Positions 46,955 through 55,686 of a stretch of DNA of 64,000 nucleotides are shown here, in pieces; position 1 is the first letter of the stretch, and every line of letters begins with the position of its first letter. Position numbers and translations under genes: made by a program. Below the pieces are notes generated by a model. It did no database searches and was not told the DNA's origin. It saw nothing but the letters and a program-made list of their open reading frames with translations. Source of the DNA: Oceaniovalibus sp. ACAM 378 (GTDB lineage: Bacteria > Pseudomonadota > Alphaproteobacteria > Rhodobacterales > Rhodobacteraceae); NCBI RefSeq assembly GCF_008085915.1, contig NZ_VSJK01000005.1:1-64000 (forward strand), written 5' to 3'.

Positions 46955-46969
46955 TTAGCGGTTCGTTAA
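46955..46969 (+). promoter_or_regulatory. CtrA-like box TTAG-N7-TTAA
   Basis: TTAG (46955) and TTAA (46966) are separated by seven bases, matching the CtrA consensus TTAA-N7-TTAA at 7 of 8 fixed bases. The site lies 28 bases beyond the DnaA boxes and 157 bases before the DUF6477 start. Confidence 0.5.
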
Positions 46970-47125
46970 CAATCCTCCGCATTTCCAAACTCTGATGCTT
47001 AAACGTGAACAATGCCATTTGGGTGCGAACGGCGAATGCCGACTTCGCGCAACACACGCCGCGGTTGTGCCAATGTGTCGCCACGATTTTGCCACGATTG
47101 GTCTGACACAATTGGAAGGTCTGAA

Positions 47126-47425
47126 ATGTTCGACACATCCGCCTCTGCTGCTGCCGCCGCCTTTTCGACCCTGCGCCGCCCGCGTCTTTTGATCCGCGCC
47201 GCCCGCTTTGGGCTGGCTGATTATGACCGCACCCGCACATTGCGCCGCATCTTTGGCGAACCGACCACCGGTCCCGCCCTGACGCCGCTGTTAGAAAAAG
47301 AGGCCGAATGCGATGCGCGGCGCAGGGCGGGCGACTCGGGATACAGCATTGCGCGGCACGTCGAAATTCTGGTCGCGCTGATGGATGAGGCACGGCGCGT
47401 TCAGGTGCCGCAAACTATGGTCTGA
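47126..47425 (+). CDS. DUF6477 family protein
   Basis: 99 residues. LRRPRLLIRAARFGLADYDR near residue 15 and SGYSIARHVEILVALMDEAR near residue 70 are the blocks I know from the Rhodobacteraceae family DUF6477. No function is known. GGAAGGT precedes the ATG. A hairpin CTATGGT-CTGA-ACCATAG overlaps the gene end, without a T-run. It is divergent from DUF6456 across the DnaA/CtrA region. Confidence 0.75.
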   Translation: MFDTSASAAAAAFSTLRRPRLLIRAARFGLADYDRTRTLRRIFGEPTTGPALTPLLEKEAECDARRRAGDSGYSIARHVEILVALMDEARRVQVPQTMV

Positions 47426-47519
47426 ACCATAGCAATGGCCTGTCCCGGGCGAATTTCCTGTTGCCATTTGCGCCGGGACGTTCAAGCATCGCCGCCGCAG
47501 GCAAGCCCGGGACGGCATC

Positions 47520-48395
47520 ATGAAATTAAAAGGATTCGGAACGTCCGACACCGCCCGCGGGCTGACGCTGATCGCGCCGCCCGCTCTTTTTGCGCTTTTG
47601 CTCTTGGCGGTGCCGCTGGTGGCAATCTTTGCGTTCAGTTTCTGGTCGCAGGATTTCCTGACGATCGATTATACCCCGACGCTGAAAAATTACCGTGAGG
47701 CGCTGAGCGAGCCGCTTTATGGTCAGCTTATCCTGCGTTCGGTATTGATTGCCGGAGCGGTGACGCTGACCACTGTGGTTCTGGCCTTTCCCATCGCCTA
47801 TTTCGTATCCTTCCACGTTCCGGCGAACCGGAAATCCCTGTGGATCTTCATGATCACCATTCCGTTCTGGACGTCCTATCTGATCCGCGTCTTCCTGTGG
47901 AAGGTCATACTGGGATACAATGGCGTGCTGAATTCAACGCTGATCGGCGTTGGTATCATCGACGAACCACTGACTTTCATCCTCTACAATGCCAATGCAG
48001 TGGTCATCACCCTGGCCCATGCCTTTGCGCCCTTTGCGATCCTGCCGATCTTTGTCAGTCTGGAAAAGATCGACCGTTCGCTGCTTGAGGCATCACGGGA
48101 TCTGGGCGAGAATCATGTGATGACGTTTTTGCGCGTGACCCTGCCACTGGCGGTGCCGGGAGTCGTTGCTGCGACGCTGATCGTGTTCATCCCGACCATC
48201 GGCGATTATGTGACACCGCGTCTCGTCGGCGGGCCCGGCGGGCTGATGATTGCGAACATGATCCAGACGCAGTTTTTAAAGCTGAACAACGCACCCATGG
48301 GGGCAACGCTGGCAGTGATCGCGATGGCAATCGTCACGGTGATCGCGCTTGTGTTCATCTTTCTCAACCGCCGCTGGCTAAAGGCCCGGTCATGA
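47520..48395 (+). CDS. Polyamine-type ABC transporter permease (PotB-like)
   Basis: 291 residues with six membrane helices (TLIAPPALFALLLLAVPLVA first). FWTSYLIRVFLWKVIL and the EAA loop LLEASRDLGENHVMTFLRVT, followed by LPLAVPGVVAATLIVF, put it in the spermidine/putrescine PotB group. It is the first of three overlapping or closely spaced genes. The periplasmic binding-protein gene that usually precedes it is absent; DUF6477 lies 94 bases upstream. Confidence 0.88.
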   Translation: MKLKGFGTSDTARGLTLIAPPALFALLLLAVPLVAIFAFSFWSQDFLTIDYTPTLKNYREALSEPLYGQLILRSVLIAGAVTLTTVVLAFPIAYFVSFHVPANRKSLWIFMITIPFWTSYLIRVFLWKVILGYNGVLNSTLIGVGIIDEPLTFILYNANAVVITLAHAFAPFAILPIFVSLEKIDRSLLEASRDLGENHVMTFLRVTLPLAVPGVVAATLIVFIPTIGDYVTPRLVGGPGGLMIANMIQTQFLKLNNAPMGATLAVIAMAIVTVIALVFIFLNRRWLKARS

Positions 48396-49204
48396 CGGGG
48401 CGCGGAGGCTGGCTGCGCGGCTATGCGGTTTTGTATCTGTTGTTTCTATACGCGCCGATCATTCTTTTGCCGATCTTTGCGTTCAACGACAGCACGATCA
48501 TCGCTTTTCCCTTGTCCGACTTCACGACAAAATGGTTCACCGAGATTCCCAACACGCCTGCACTGGTTCGGTCGGTCCAGACCTCGTTGATTGTGGCGGT
48601 GACGACGGCGGTGCTTTCAACATTACTGGGGATCTGCGCCGCCCGGGCCGGGGCGCGGTATTCGTTTCCGTTCAAGACGCCGGTGATGGGGTTCATCATG
48701 CTGCCACTGGTGCTGCCTGAAATCATCGTCGCGGTGTCGATGCTGGTGGTTCTGATGGCGCTGGATCTGCCATTGGGCAGTTGGACGGTGGTTCTGGGGC
48801 ATACTCTGATCTGTACGCCGTTCTGCATCGCGATCCTGAATTCGGCCTTCGGTAATCTGGATGTTTCGCTTGAGGAGGCGGCGTTCGATCTGGGTGAATC
48901 GCGCTGGTCGACCTTTCGGCTGATCACCCTGCCACTGGTGATGCCGGGGATCATTTCGGCGCTGCTGATTTCGTTCACCATATCGCTTGATGAATTCATC
49001 ATCGCGTTCTTTCTGACCGGCACCGAACCGACTCTGCCGGTTTACCTGTGGGGGCAGTTGCGGTTTCCGCAGAAGATTCCCGTGGTGATGGCGCTTGGCA
49101 CGATTTTAGTGGCGCTGTCGGTGGTTCTGCTGACCATCGCGGAAATCGCCCGCCGCCGCGGCATTGCCCGTGCGGGTGGCAAGGATACCGGAGGATTCCT
49201 GTAG
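48392..49204 (+). CDS. Polyamine-type ABC transporter permease (PotC-like)
   Basis: 270 residues with six helices. VLYLLFLYAPIILLPIFAFN is the PotC-type first helix, FTTKWFTEI the following periplasmic part, and EEAAFDLGESRWSTFRLITL the EAA loop that contacts the ATPase. The start overlaps the previous stop (ATGA). The ATPase follows after two bases. Confidence 0.88.
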   Translation: MTGRGGWLRGYAVLYLLFLYAPIILLPIFAFNDSTIIAFPLSDFTTKWFTEIPNTPALVRSVQTSLIVAVTTAVLSTLLGICAARAGARYSFPFKTPVMGFIMLPLVLPEIIVAVSMLVVLMALDLPLGSWTVVLGHTLICTPFCIAILNSAFGNLDVSLEEAAFDLGESRWSTFRLITLPLVMPGIISALLISFTISLDEFIIAFFLTGTEPTLPVYLWGQLRFPQKIPVVMALGTILVALSVVLLTIAEIARRRGIARAGGKDTGGFL

Positions 49205-49206
49205 TT

Positions 49207-50304
49207 ATGACAACAACCCCGCCCATCGTTTCCCTGCGCGACGTGCACAAATACTATGGCACCTATCACGCCCTGCGCGGCATCGACCTCGACATCGGCG
49301 CGGGCGAGTTCTTTTCGCTGCTTGGGCCATCGGGGTGTGGCAAGACGACCCTGCTGCGCACCATCGCCGGGTTCGAGGATCTCTCGTCGGGCACCTTGTT
49401 GCTGTCGGGTCAGGACATGGCAGGCGTTCCGGCGAACCGGCGCCCGACAAATATGGTGTTCCAGTCCTATGCGATCTTTCCGCATCTCAGCGTGGCGGAA
49501 AACGTTGCTTTCGGGTTGCGCCGCCGGTCCGATCTGAACCGGCAGGCAAAAGCCGCTCTGGTCGAAGATGCGCTCGATATGGTCGGGCTTGACGGTTTCG
49601 GCGCGCGGGCGGCGCATGCGCTTTCCGGCGGTCAAAGACAGCGGGTGGCACTGGCCCGTGCGCTAATCCTTAAACCCAAAGTGTTGTTGCTGGACGAACC
49701 GCTGTCGGCGCTGGACAAGAAGCTGCGCGAGCAGATGCAGAACGAGCTGCGCCGCCTGCAACGCCACGTGGGAATCACCTTTGTTCTGGTTACCCATGAT
49801 CAGGAAGAGGCGCTGATCATGTCCGACCGGATCGCCGTGATGTTTGAGGGCGAGATCGCGCAACTGGCCGATCCTCAGACGCTGTATCGCCGTCCGACAT
49901 CGCGCCAAGTGGCGGATTTCATTGGTGTGATGAACTTTCTTCCAGCCAGTCTGACTGCGGGCAGTACTGCGGCCAGTGTGGAAATCGCCGGGCTGGGACG
50001 TGCGGCAATCACGCCGGAACAATGCCCCGCAGGTATGCCGACGGGCGATTGCACGATCGGAATCCGCCCCGAAACCATGTCGATCCTGTTTGATGGTGAA
50101 CCCGCCCCGGCACGCGAAACCTCGGGTCAGGTGCACGAACTCGCCTATTACGGCGATATGACCTATTACGACATCGCGCTGGATGGCGTGGAAAAACCTG
50201 TCACCCTGTCGATGAAAAACCTTGTTGGGCGCCGGGTGCTTGAACGGGGGGAAACTGCACGCATTTCATGGGATGAACGCGCGCTGATCGCCTTTGCAAA
50301 GTGA
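49207..50304 (+). CDS. Polyamine-type ABC transporter ATPase (PotA-like)
   Basis: 365 residues. Walker A GPSGCGKTTLLR near residue 40, Q-loop VFQSYAIFPHLSV, signature LSGGQRQRVALAR near 139, Walker B VLLLDEPLSALD and the switch His in LVTHDQEEAL. The C-terminal TOBE domain (residues about 270-365, IGIRPETMSI, VHELAYYGDMTYYDI) is typical of PotA. GGAGG lies upstream of the ATG. It ends three bases from the convergent HerA-like gene. Confidence 0.92.
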   Translation: MTTTPPIVSLRDVHKYYGTYHALRGIDLDIGAGEFFSLLGPSGCGKTTLLRTIAGFEDLSSGTLLLSGQDMAGVPANRRPTNMVFQSYAIFPHLSVAENVAFGLRRRSDLNRQAKAALVEDALDMVGLDGFGARAAHALSGGQRQRVALARALILKPKVLLLDEPLSALDKKLREQMQNELRRLQRHVGITFVLVTHDQEEALIMSDRIAVMFEGEIAQLADPQTLYRRPTSRQVADFIGVMNFLPASLTAGSTAASVEIAGLGRAAITPEQCPAGMPTGDCTIGIRPETMSILFDGEPAPARETSGQVHELAYYGDMTYYDIALDGVEKPVTLSMKNLVGRRVLERGETARISWDERALIAFAK

Positions 50305-50307
50305 CGC

Positions 50308-51834
50308 TTACCGCCCTTTGAACAGCGTGCCGAAAATTCCGCGCACAATCCGCCGCCCGGTGGTTCCGGTCAATTCCTTCACCACCATCTTGCTCATCGC
50401 CTCGCCGAAACTGTCACCGCGCGGCTTTGGCGCGGCGCCACCGGGGGAATAGCGGCGGCCGCTGCTGAACTCGCGGTCCTTGACCTGCTCGGCCCCGGCC
50501 TGTTGCGCGTCCCGCGCGGCATGACCCGCACGAAGGGCAAGGATTTCAAACGCGCTTTCGCGGTCGATCCGGGTTTCGTATTTTCCCTTTACAGGTGAGG
50601 CCGCGATGATTTCGGCGCGTTGCATGTCCGTAATCGGGCCAAGCTGGGTCGAGGGCGGGCGGATCAGCGTGCGCTGCACCACACCGGGCACGCCCTTACG
50701 TTCGAGCATCGACGTCACCGCTTCGCCCACGCCCACCTCGCGGATTGCCTGTTCGGTCGAAAACGTCGGGTTGTCGCGATAGGTTTGTGCGGCCTTGCGC
50801 AGATCGCTCTGGTCGCGGGCGGTAAAGGCGCGCAGGGCGTGCTGCACCCGGTTGCCAAGCTGGCCCAGAATGTCGTCAGGCACATCGGCGGGGTTCTGGG
50901 TGACGAAATAGACCCCGACCCCCTTCGAGCGGATCAGCCGCGCCACCTGTTCCACCTTGTTCACCAAGGCCTTTGGGGCATCGTCGAACAGCAAATGCGC
51001 CTCGTCAAAAAAGAACACCAGCTTTGGCTTGTCCGGATCGCCGACCTCGGGCAGCGTCTCGAACAACTCGCTCAGCAGCCACAGCAAAAACGTGGCATAA
51101 AGCCGGGGCGATTGCATCAGACGGTCGGCAGCCAGAATGTTGATCCGCCCCTGCCCAGCGTCATCCGTAGCAATGATATCGGCCAGTTCCAGCGCCGGTT
51201 CGCCAAACAGTTCCGCGCCACCCTGATTTTCCAGCACCAGCAGACGGCGCTGGATCGCACCGATCGAGGCGCCTGACACATTGCCATACCGCAGCGACAG
51301 TGTTTTTGCATTCTCGCCCGCCCAGACCAGCATCGCCTGAAGGTCCTTCAGATCGAACAGCGCCATATTCTCTTCGTCGGCGACGCGGAAACAGATGTTG
51401 ACGATGCCTTCCTGCGCCTCGGTCAGGTCGAGCAGGCGCGACAGCAACAGGGGCCCCATTTCCGCCACCGTGGTGCGAACCGGATGGCCCTTTTCGCCGA
51501 ACAGATCCCAGAATGTCACCGGACAGGCGTGATAGGCATAGTCGGTCAATCCGATGGTCGTCGCCCGGTCAGAGAACGCCTGATGCAGCTTGAAATCCAC
51601 CGAACCTGCCCGCGCCAGCCCGGCAAGATCGCCCTTAACGTCGGACAGGAACACCGGCACGCCGGCTGCCGAAAACCCCTCGGCCAGAATCTGCAACGTC
51701 ACCGTCTTGCCGGTGCCCGTGGCCCCGGCAATCAGCCCATGACGGTTCGCATAGCCAAGCAAAAGCGATTGCGCGTCGCCATAGGCTTCGCCGCCGCCGC
51801 CGATGAAAATTCTGTCAGCCACACTGTCATTCAC
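50308..51834 (-). CDS. HerA/VirB4-like ATPase of the DUF853 family
   Basis: About 508 residues. HGLIAGATGTGKTVTLQILA is Walker A, KLVFFFDEAHLLFDDAP is Walker B, and VGVYFVTQNPADVPDDILGQ and LGNRVQHALRAF are typical of the DUF853 (YjgR-like) group. These cytoplasmic hexameric ATPases resemble HerA DNA translocases; the biological role is unknown. The start is uncertain: GTG at 51834 (VNDSVADRIFIG) fits the family, but the frame is open to 51909. Confidence 0.88.
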   Translation of the reverse strand: MNDSVADRIFIGGGGEAYGDAQSLLLGYANRHGLIAGATGTGKTVTLQILAEGFSAAGVPVFLSDVKGDLAGLARAGSVDFKLHQAFSDRATTIGLTDYAYHACPVTFWDLFGEKGHPVRTTVAEMGPLLLSRLLDLTEAQEGIVNICFRVADEENMALFDLKDLQAMLVWAGENAKTLSLRYGNVSGASIGAIQRRLLVLENQGGAELFGEPALELADIIATDDAGQGRINILAADRLMQSPRLYATFLLWLLSELFETLPEVGDPDKPKLVFFFDEAHLLFDDAPKALVNKVEQVARLIRSKGVGVYFVTQNPADVPDDILGQLGNRVQHALRAFTARDQSDLRKAAQTYRDNPTFSTEQAIREVGVGEAVTSMLERKGVPGVVQRTLIRPPSTQLGPITDMQRAEIIAASPVKGKYETRIDRESAFEILALRAGHAARDAQQAGAEQVKDREFSSGRRYSPGGAAPKPRGDSFGEAMSKMVVKELTGTTGRRIVRGIFGTLFKGR

Positions 51835-52002
51835 TTTGCCCGCCACACGACCGCCCCTGATTTGGTTGGGGTGAGGATACAAAATTAATGCCTGTGTGCC
51901 AGAGTCCATTCACCGCGTTCATTATTTGACCGGGCTTTGGGCGGGTCTTGGTCGGGCGTCCCCTAATCGGGACGGGGCGCGGTATTCTCCCTGCCAGACT
52001 GG

Positions 52003-52030
52003 CCGCGCCGCTATGGCGCGGTCCCTTTTT
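52003..52030 (+). terminator. Intrinsic terminator without an assigned upstream gene
   Basis: CCGCGCC (52003-52009) pairs with GGCGCGG (52015-52021), loop 5, followed by TCCCTTTTT. A second stem CGTCCC-CTAATC-GGGACG sits about 30 bases before it. No plus-strand gene ends here; the nearest left gene is minus strand. An unrecognised transcript starting about 51850-51950 is implied, but no promoter was found. Confidence 0.5.
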
Positions 52031-52115
52031 GGCAAAGGTGTGAGACCGTTTAGCCCGCTTGCAACTGCGAAAATATTCACTGTTGACGGATTGTGGCAAG
52101 TTTCATAATCTTTCC

Positions 52116-52188
52116 CTAATTACAAGCCGGTCAGTCCGGCAGGGAGAGACGAGTTAGAAAAGGGGCCTGTTCTTGCAGGCCCTTTTTT
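52116..52188 (+). ncRNA. Candidate small RNA upstream of ialB
   Basis: TTGACG at 52083 and CATAAT at 52104 form a possible promoter with a short 15-base spacer. Downstream come a stem GCCGG/CCGGC (around 52126-52140), a purine-rich linker GGGAGAGACGAG, and a strong terminator: GGGCCTG (52163-52169) with CAGGCCC (52176-52182), then six Ts. It ends 100 bases before the ialB start, so it is either a separate small RNA or an attenuated leader. No family is recognised. Confidence 0.45.
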
Positions 52189-52289
52189 CCGTCCCGGGGC
52201 CTGTTTGAAGCTGTTTGAAATCGGGCCTGACAGCAACGGCGCGGCATGTTAGAGCGTCGTCAGACCACGATCTGAGTGATGGGAACGAC

Positions 52290-52961
52290 ATGTCTGATCT
52301 TATGAAAACCTTGTCCGTTGCGGCGCTTGTCGCCTTTGGTGCCCTTGCCGCACAGGCACAGACACCAGCGGCGGAAACACCAGCCGAAACTGCAACGGAA
52401 ACCCCGGCTGCCACCCCGACCGAACCCGCCGTTGCGGCGGATGGAGTCGGCACCAACGGCCTTAACCTCGGTGAAGAAGTGGGCGCAGAGGCGTCCGAAG
52501 GCGGCGTCGGATCAACCTATGTTCAAGCAGAACATGGCGATTGGGAAGTGCGCTGTGTACGCGCTGAAGAGGGCAAGGATCCTTGCCAGCTGTATCAGCT
52601 TTTGTCTGACGAAGCCGGTAATGCCGTGGCCGAAATCAGCATTTTCGGTCTGCCCGCTGGCCAGCAGGCCGCTGCCGGGGCCACCGTCATCACCCCGCTG
52701 GAAACTCTGCTGACCGCGCAGCTGACCATTGCCGTGGATACGGCCAAGGCGAAACGCTATCCCTATACCTTCTGCGCCGCGGCAGGTTGTTTTGCGCGAA
52801 TCGGTTTTACCGCACCGGACGTTGCCGGTTTCAAAGCGGGCGCCAAGGCGGCGCTGACAATCGTTCCAGCGGCAGCCCCTGATGAAAAGGTGGTTCTGAA
52901 CCTGTCTCTCAAGGGGTTTACCGCCGGATACGATGCAGTGAACGCCGCCAACGGCAACTGA
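52290..52961 (+). CDS. Invasion-associated locus B (IalB) family protein
   Basis: 223 residues. A signal peptide (MSDLMKTLSVAALVAFGALA, cleavage near AQA-QTP) leads to a Pro/Ala/Thr/Glu-rich spacer (residues about 30-65) and an IalB domain with HGDWEVRCVRAEEGKDPCQL near residue 84, CAAAGCFARIGFT near 170 and a hydrophobic beta-rich core. Cysteines pair in CVRAEEGKDPC and CAAAGC. It is a periplasmic or outer-membrane-associated protein of unknown activity. A terminator lies directly downstream. Confidence 0.88.
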   Translation: MSDLMKTLSVAALVAFGALAAQAQTPAAETPAETATETPAATPTEPAVAADGVGTNGLNLGEEVGAEASEGGVGSTYVQAEHGDWEVRCVRAEEGKDPCQLYQLLSDEAGNAVAEISIFGLPAGQQAAAGATVITPLETLLTAQLTIAVDTAKAKRYPYTFCAAAGCFARIGFTAPDVAGFKAGAKAALTIVPAAAPDEKVVLNLSLKGFTAGYDAVNAANGN

Positions 52962-52995
52962 TCTGAAAACGTTTCGGGTTAAATCCGAGACACAA

Positions 52996-53037
52996 TAGGC
53001 GCCGTGCCCCGAAAAGGCGCGGCGCCTATATTTTTTT
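52996..53037 (+). terminator. Terminator of ialB overlapping the KAS stop codon
   Basis: TAGGCGCCG (52996-53004) pairs with CGGCGCCTA (53020-53028), followed by TATTTTTTT. The second arm contains the stop codon of the convergent ketoacyl synthase (53026-53028 on the minus strand), and the T-run encodes its last Lys-Lys-Ile. Confidence 0.75.
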
Positions 53038-54234
53038 CAGCGCCAGAACCGCGTTCAGCCCACCAAAGGCGAATGCGTTCGACAAAACCACCTGGACATC
53101 CGCATCGCGGGCGACGTTCGGCACCACATCCAGCGCACATTCGGGATCTGGCTCTTCATAGCCGATGGTCGGCGCAATCACGCCATCGCGCAGCGCCATG
53201 ATACAGGCAAGTAATTCTACCGCGCCGGTGCCGCCGATCAGGTGGCCATGCATGGATTTGGTGGATGAAATCATCAGATCGTTCGCATGTGGCCCGAAGA
53301 CATCCGCCACTGCCGCACATTCCGTCTTGTCGTTGGCTGCCGTGCCGGTGCCATGGGCGTTGATATATCCCACATCCTCGCGGTTTACGCCGGCGTCGCG
53401 CATCGCTCCGGCAATCGCCCGTGCGGCGCCCTGTTTGCTGGGCATCACGATGTCGGAAGCGTCCGAAGTCATCGCGAAACCGACAACCTCGGCCAACATT
53501 TCGGCACCACGGGCGCGGGCATGGTCCATATCCTCGAATACGAAGATCCCGGCGCCTTCACCCTGAACCATACCGTTGCGACCCAGCGAGAATGGCCGGC
53601 ACGCGTCCTTGGACATCACCCGCAGCCCTTCCCATGCCTTGACCCCACCGAAACACAGCATGGATTCCGAACCACCCGTCACCATGACCTCGGCCATACC
53701 GCTGCGCACCATGGTGAACGCCTGTCCCATGGCGTGATTGGACGACGCACAAGCCGTGGCCACAGTGAACGACGGGCCCTTCAGATTGTACTCCATGCTG
53801 ACGTGGGACGCGGCGGCGTTGTTCATCAGTTTGGGCACGACAAAGGGGTGAACGCGGTTCTTACCCTCTTCATATACAGCGCGGTAATTTTCGTCCCAGG
53901 TCTGTACACCGCCACCCGCGGTGCCCAGAACGACACCGGCGCGCGCCGACAGTTCCCCATGAAATTCCAACCCGGATTGCGCCACCGCCTCGCGGGCCGC
54001 CAAAAGGGTGAATTGGGTGAACCGGTCATAGAGCGCGATCTGCTGGCGATTGAATTCAGTTTCGGGATCATATCCCAAAACCTGCCCGCCGATCCGGATC
54101 GAAAGCCGTTCGACATCGCGAAACGCAAGCGGACCAATGCCACAGCGCCCCTCGCGCATCGCCTCAAGCGTGGCGGGAACCGAATGCCCCAGCGCGTTGA
54201 TCGTGCCCGCGCCGGTAATCACCACCCGCTTCAT
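53026..54234 (-). CDS. Beta-ketoacyl-ACP synthase (FabF-like), last gene of an envelope operon
   Basis: 402 residues, thiolase fold. The Cys-His-His triad is complete: Cys162 in VATACASSNHAM, His294 in INAHGTGTAANDK and His331 in SMHGHLIGGTG (with Lys326 in STKSM). It condenses malonyl-ACP with an acyl-ACP. FabF for general fatty acid synthesis normally sits in the fab gene group with acpP; here it follows a separate ACP gene by 21 bases and an LpxD-like gene, so a dedicated acyl chain is likely. Confidence 0.9.
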   Translation of the reverse strand: MKRVVITGAGTINALGHSVPATLEAMREGRCGIGPLAFRDVERLSIRIGGQVLGYDPETEFNRQQIALYDRFTQFTLLAAREAVAQSGLEFHGELSARAGVVLGTAGGGVQTWDENYRAVYEEGKNRVHPFVVPKLMNNAAASHVSMEYNLKGPSFTVATACASSNHAMGQAFTMVRSGMAEVMVTGGSESMLCFGGVKAWEGLRVMSKDACRPFSLGRNGMVQGEGAGIFVFEDMDHARARGAEMLAEVVGFAMTSDASDIVMPSKQGAARAIAGAMRDAGVNREDVGYINAHGTGTAANDKTECAAVADVFGPHANDLMISSTKSMHGHLIGGTGAVELLACIMALRDGVIAPTIGYEEPDPECALDVVPNVARDADVQVVLSNAFAFGGLNAVLALKKI

Positions 54235-54255
54235 TGGGTCATCCGCGTCATCGGA

Positions 54256-54525
54256 TCATCCGGGTTTCTGGTCCGCGACCAGCCGTCGCACCGCCGCGAT
54301 GATCGCCGCCACCGAGGAGATGTCGAAATCGCTTTCACTGGGATCATTCGCGTTAAACGGCACTTCGATATCGAATGTCTCTTCGATCGCGAAGATCGAT
54401 TCGACCAGCCCCAGACTGTCGATGCCAAGGTCGGCCAATGTCTGGTCCAGACTGACGTCAGAGCGTTCGACGACCGCCTGTTCGGCGATGATGCGTATCA
54501 CCGCGTCCTGGATACTGTCGGTCAT
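54256..54525 (-). CDS. Dedicated acyl carrier protein
   Basis: 89 residues. DLGIDSLGLVESIFAIEETF carries the phosphopantetheine Ser37 in the DSLG motif of helix II, and the acidic composition fits an ACP. The Val-Pro-Phe-rich loop and the DFDISSVAAI end differ from housekeeping AcpP (AcpP has ADSLDTVE), so this is a specialised paralogue. GAGG lies five bases before the ATG. The ketoacyl synthase follows after 21 bases and the LpxD-like gene lies 40 bases upstream. Confidence 0.9.
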   Translation of the reverse strand: MTDSIQDAVIRIIAEQAVVERSDVSLDQTLADLGIDSLGLVESIFAIEETFDIEVPFNANDPSESDFDISSVAAIIAAVRRLVADQKPG

Positions 54526-54565
54526 CCCGGCCTCGCTGCCTGTTGCGCATTCGATGGTGATGTAG

Positions 54566-55657
54566 TCACTCCGCTTCGGGTTTGGAACCGCTATCTTTGC
54601 GTGCCGCTGCCATATCGCGCATCAACCGGGGCAATCGACGGGCTGCCTTATACATCTCGACATGCTGATCCATCCTGACCGCCGGATAGCCCATCATCAC
54701 CCGCCCCGAGGGTACGTTCGACAAAAGCTTGGTGGCGCCGGTGCAGATCACATCATCCCCGATGGAGATGTTGTCCACCGCGCCGCTTTGACCGCCAAAG
54801 ATGCAACGGTCGCCCACGGTCGTCGATCCGGCGATGCCGGTCTGCGCGGCCAACAGACAATCACGGCCCAGCACGACGTTGTGCGCAAGGTGGACCAGAT
54901 TGTCGATCTTGCATCCCGATCCGATGCGCGTGTCGCGGATCGTGCCCCGGTCGATACATGAGTTTGCGCCGACCTCGACGTCGTCACCGATCACGACCGA
55001 GCCAAGCGAATGGATCCGCGTCCAGCTTTGGTGCAGGATTTCGCCCTGATCGCCCAGCGATTTGCGCGCCCGCTCAACGCCCGAAGTCTGGGGCGTGACA
55101 AAGGACAATCCATCCGCCCCGAGAACCGCCGCGGGTTGTGCGATGAACCGGTCGCCGATCACCACCGCATGCCCGATCCGCACCCCAGCCATGATCAGCG
55201 CATCGTCACCGATCTGTGAATTTTCGCCGATGCTGACATGGGATGCAATCCGCGCCCGCGCGCCAATCCGCACATCCGCGCCAATGACGACCAGCGGCCC
55301 GATTGCCGCGTCCGGGCCAATCACGGCGGATGGATCGATCACGGACGACGGATGGATGCCCGGCGCAATCCGTGGCCCGGGATCAAGCAGTGCCGTCAGA
55401 TGCGCCATGGCGTAACGCGGGCGCTGCACAACCAGCGCCGCCTCAAGCCCCAGAGCCTGCCAATCGGCCCCTTCCCACAGGATCGCAGCACGCGCGCGGC
55501 CCTGCGCCAGCCCATCGGCATATTCCGGCTGCATCGCCAGTGCGATGTCGTCCGGCCCGGCCATCGAGGGCTCGGCCGCTCCGGTGATCAAAAGATCAGC
55601 GGCGCCAAAGACCTGAGCCCCCAGCGCCGCTGCGATTTCTGCGATTGTGTGCGACAT
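54566..55657 (-). CDS. lpxD: LpxD-like UDP-3-O-acylglucosamine N-acyltransferase
   Basis: 363 residues. An N-terminal uridine-binding domain (residues 1 to about 100) precedes a left-handed beta-helix of hexapeptides (for example IHPSSVIDPSAVIGPDAAIG). The active-site region reads IDNLVHLAHNVVLGRDCLL, with the catalytic His, followed by AAQTGIAGSTTVGDRC. LpxD transfers a 3-hydroxyacyl group from ACP to the UDP-sugar of lipid A. LpxD of the standard pathway usually lies with bamA, fabZ and lpxA, none of which is here; this may be a second copy. The start at 55657 has CGGAGG upstream. Confidence 0.88.
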   Translation of the reverse strand: MSHTIAEIAAALGAQVFGAADLLITGAAEPSMAGPDDIALAMQPEYADGLAQGRARAAILWEGADWQALGLEAALVVQRPRYAMAHLTALLDPGPRIAPGIHPSSVIDPSAVIGPDAAIGPLVVIGADVRIGARARIASHVSIGENSQIGDDALIMAGVRIGHAVVIGDRFIAQPAAVLGADGLSFVTPQTSGVERARKSLGDQGEILHQSWTRIHSLGSVVIGDDVEVGANSCIDRGTIRDTRIGSGCKIDNLVHLAHNVVLGRDCLLAAQTGIAGSTTVGDRCIFGGQSGAVDNISIGDDVICTGATKLLSNVPSGRVMMGYPAVRMDQHVEMYKAARRLPRLMRDMAAARKDSGSKPEAE

Positions 55658-55686
55658 GTCGGCCTCCGGCAATTCCGGAGCCGAGA

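Noticed and set aside
46907-46969. DnaA boxes plus CtrA box as a chromosome replication origin
   Set aside because: Only two DnaA boxes are present, with no AT-rich unwinding region of note and no parAB, gidA, dnaA or hemE neighbours; a regulatory region fits better.
53287-54678. A 463-codon plus-strand open frame opposite the ketoacyl synthase and ACP genes
   Set aside because: It is antisense to clearly recognised genes, with no domain signature and no ribosome site.
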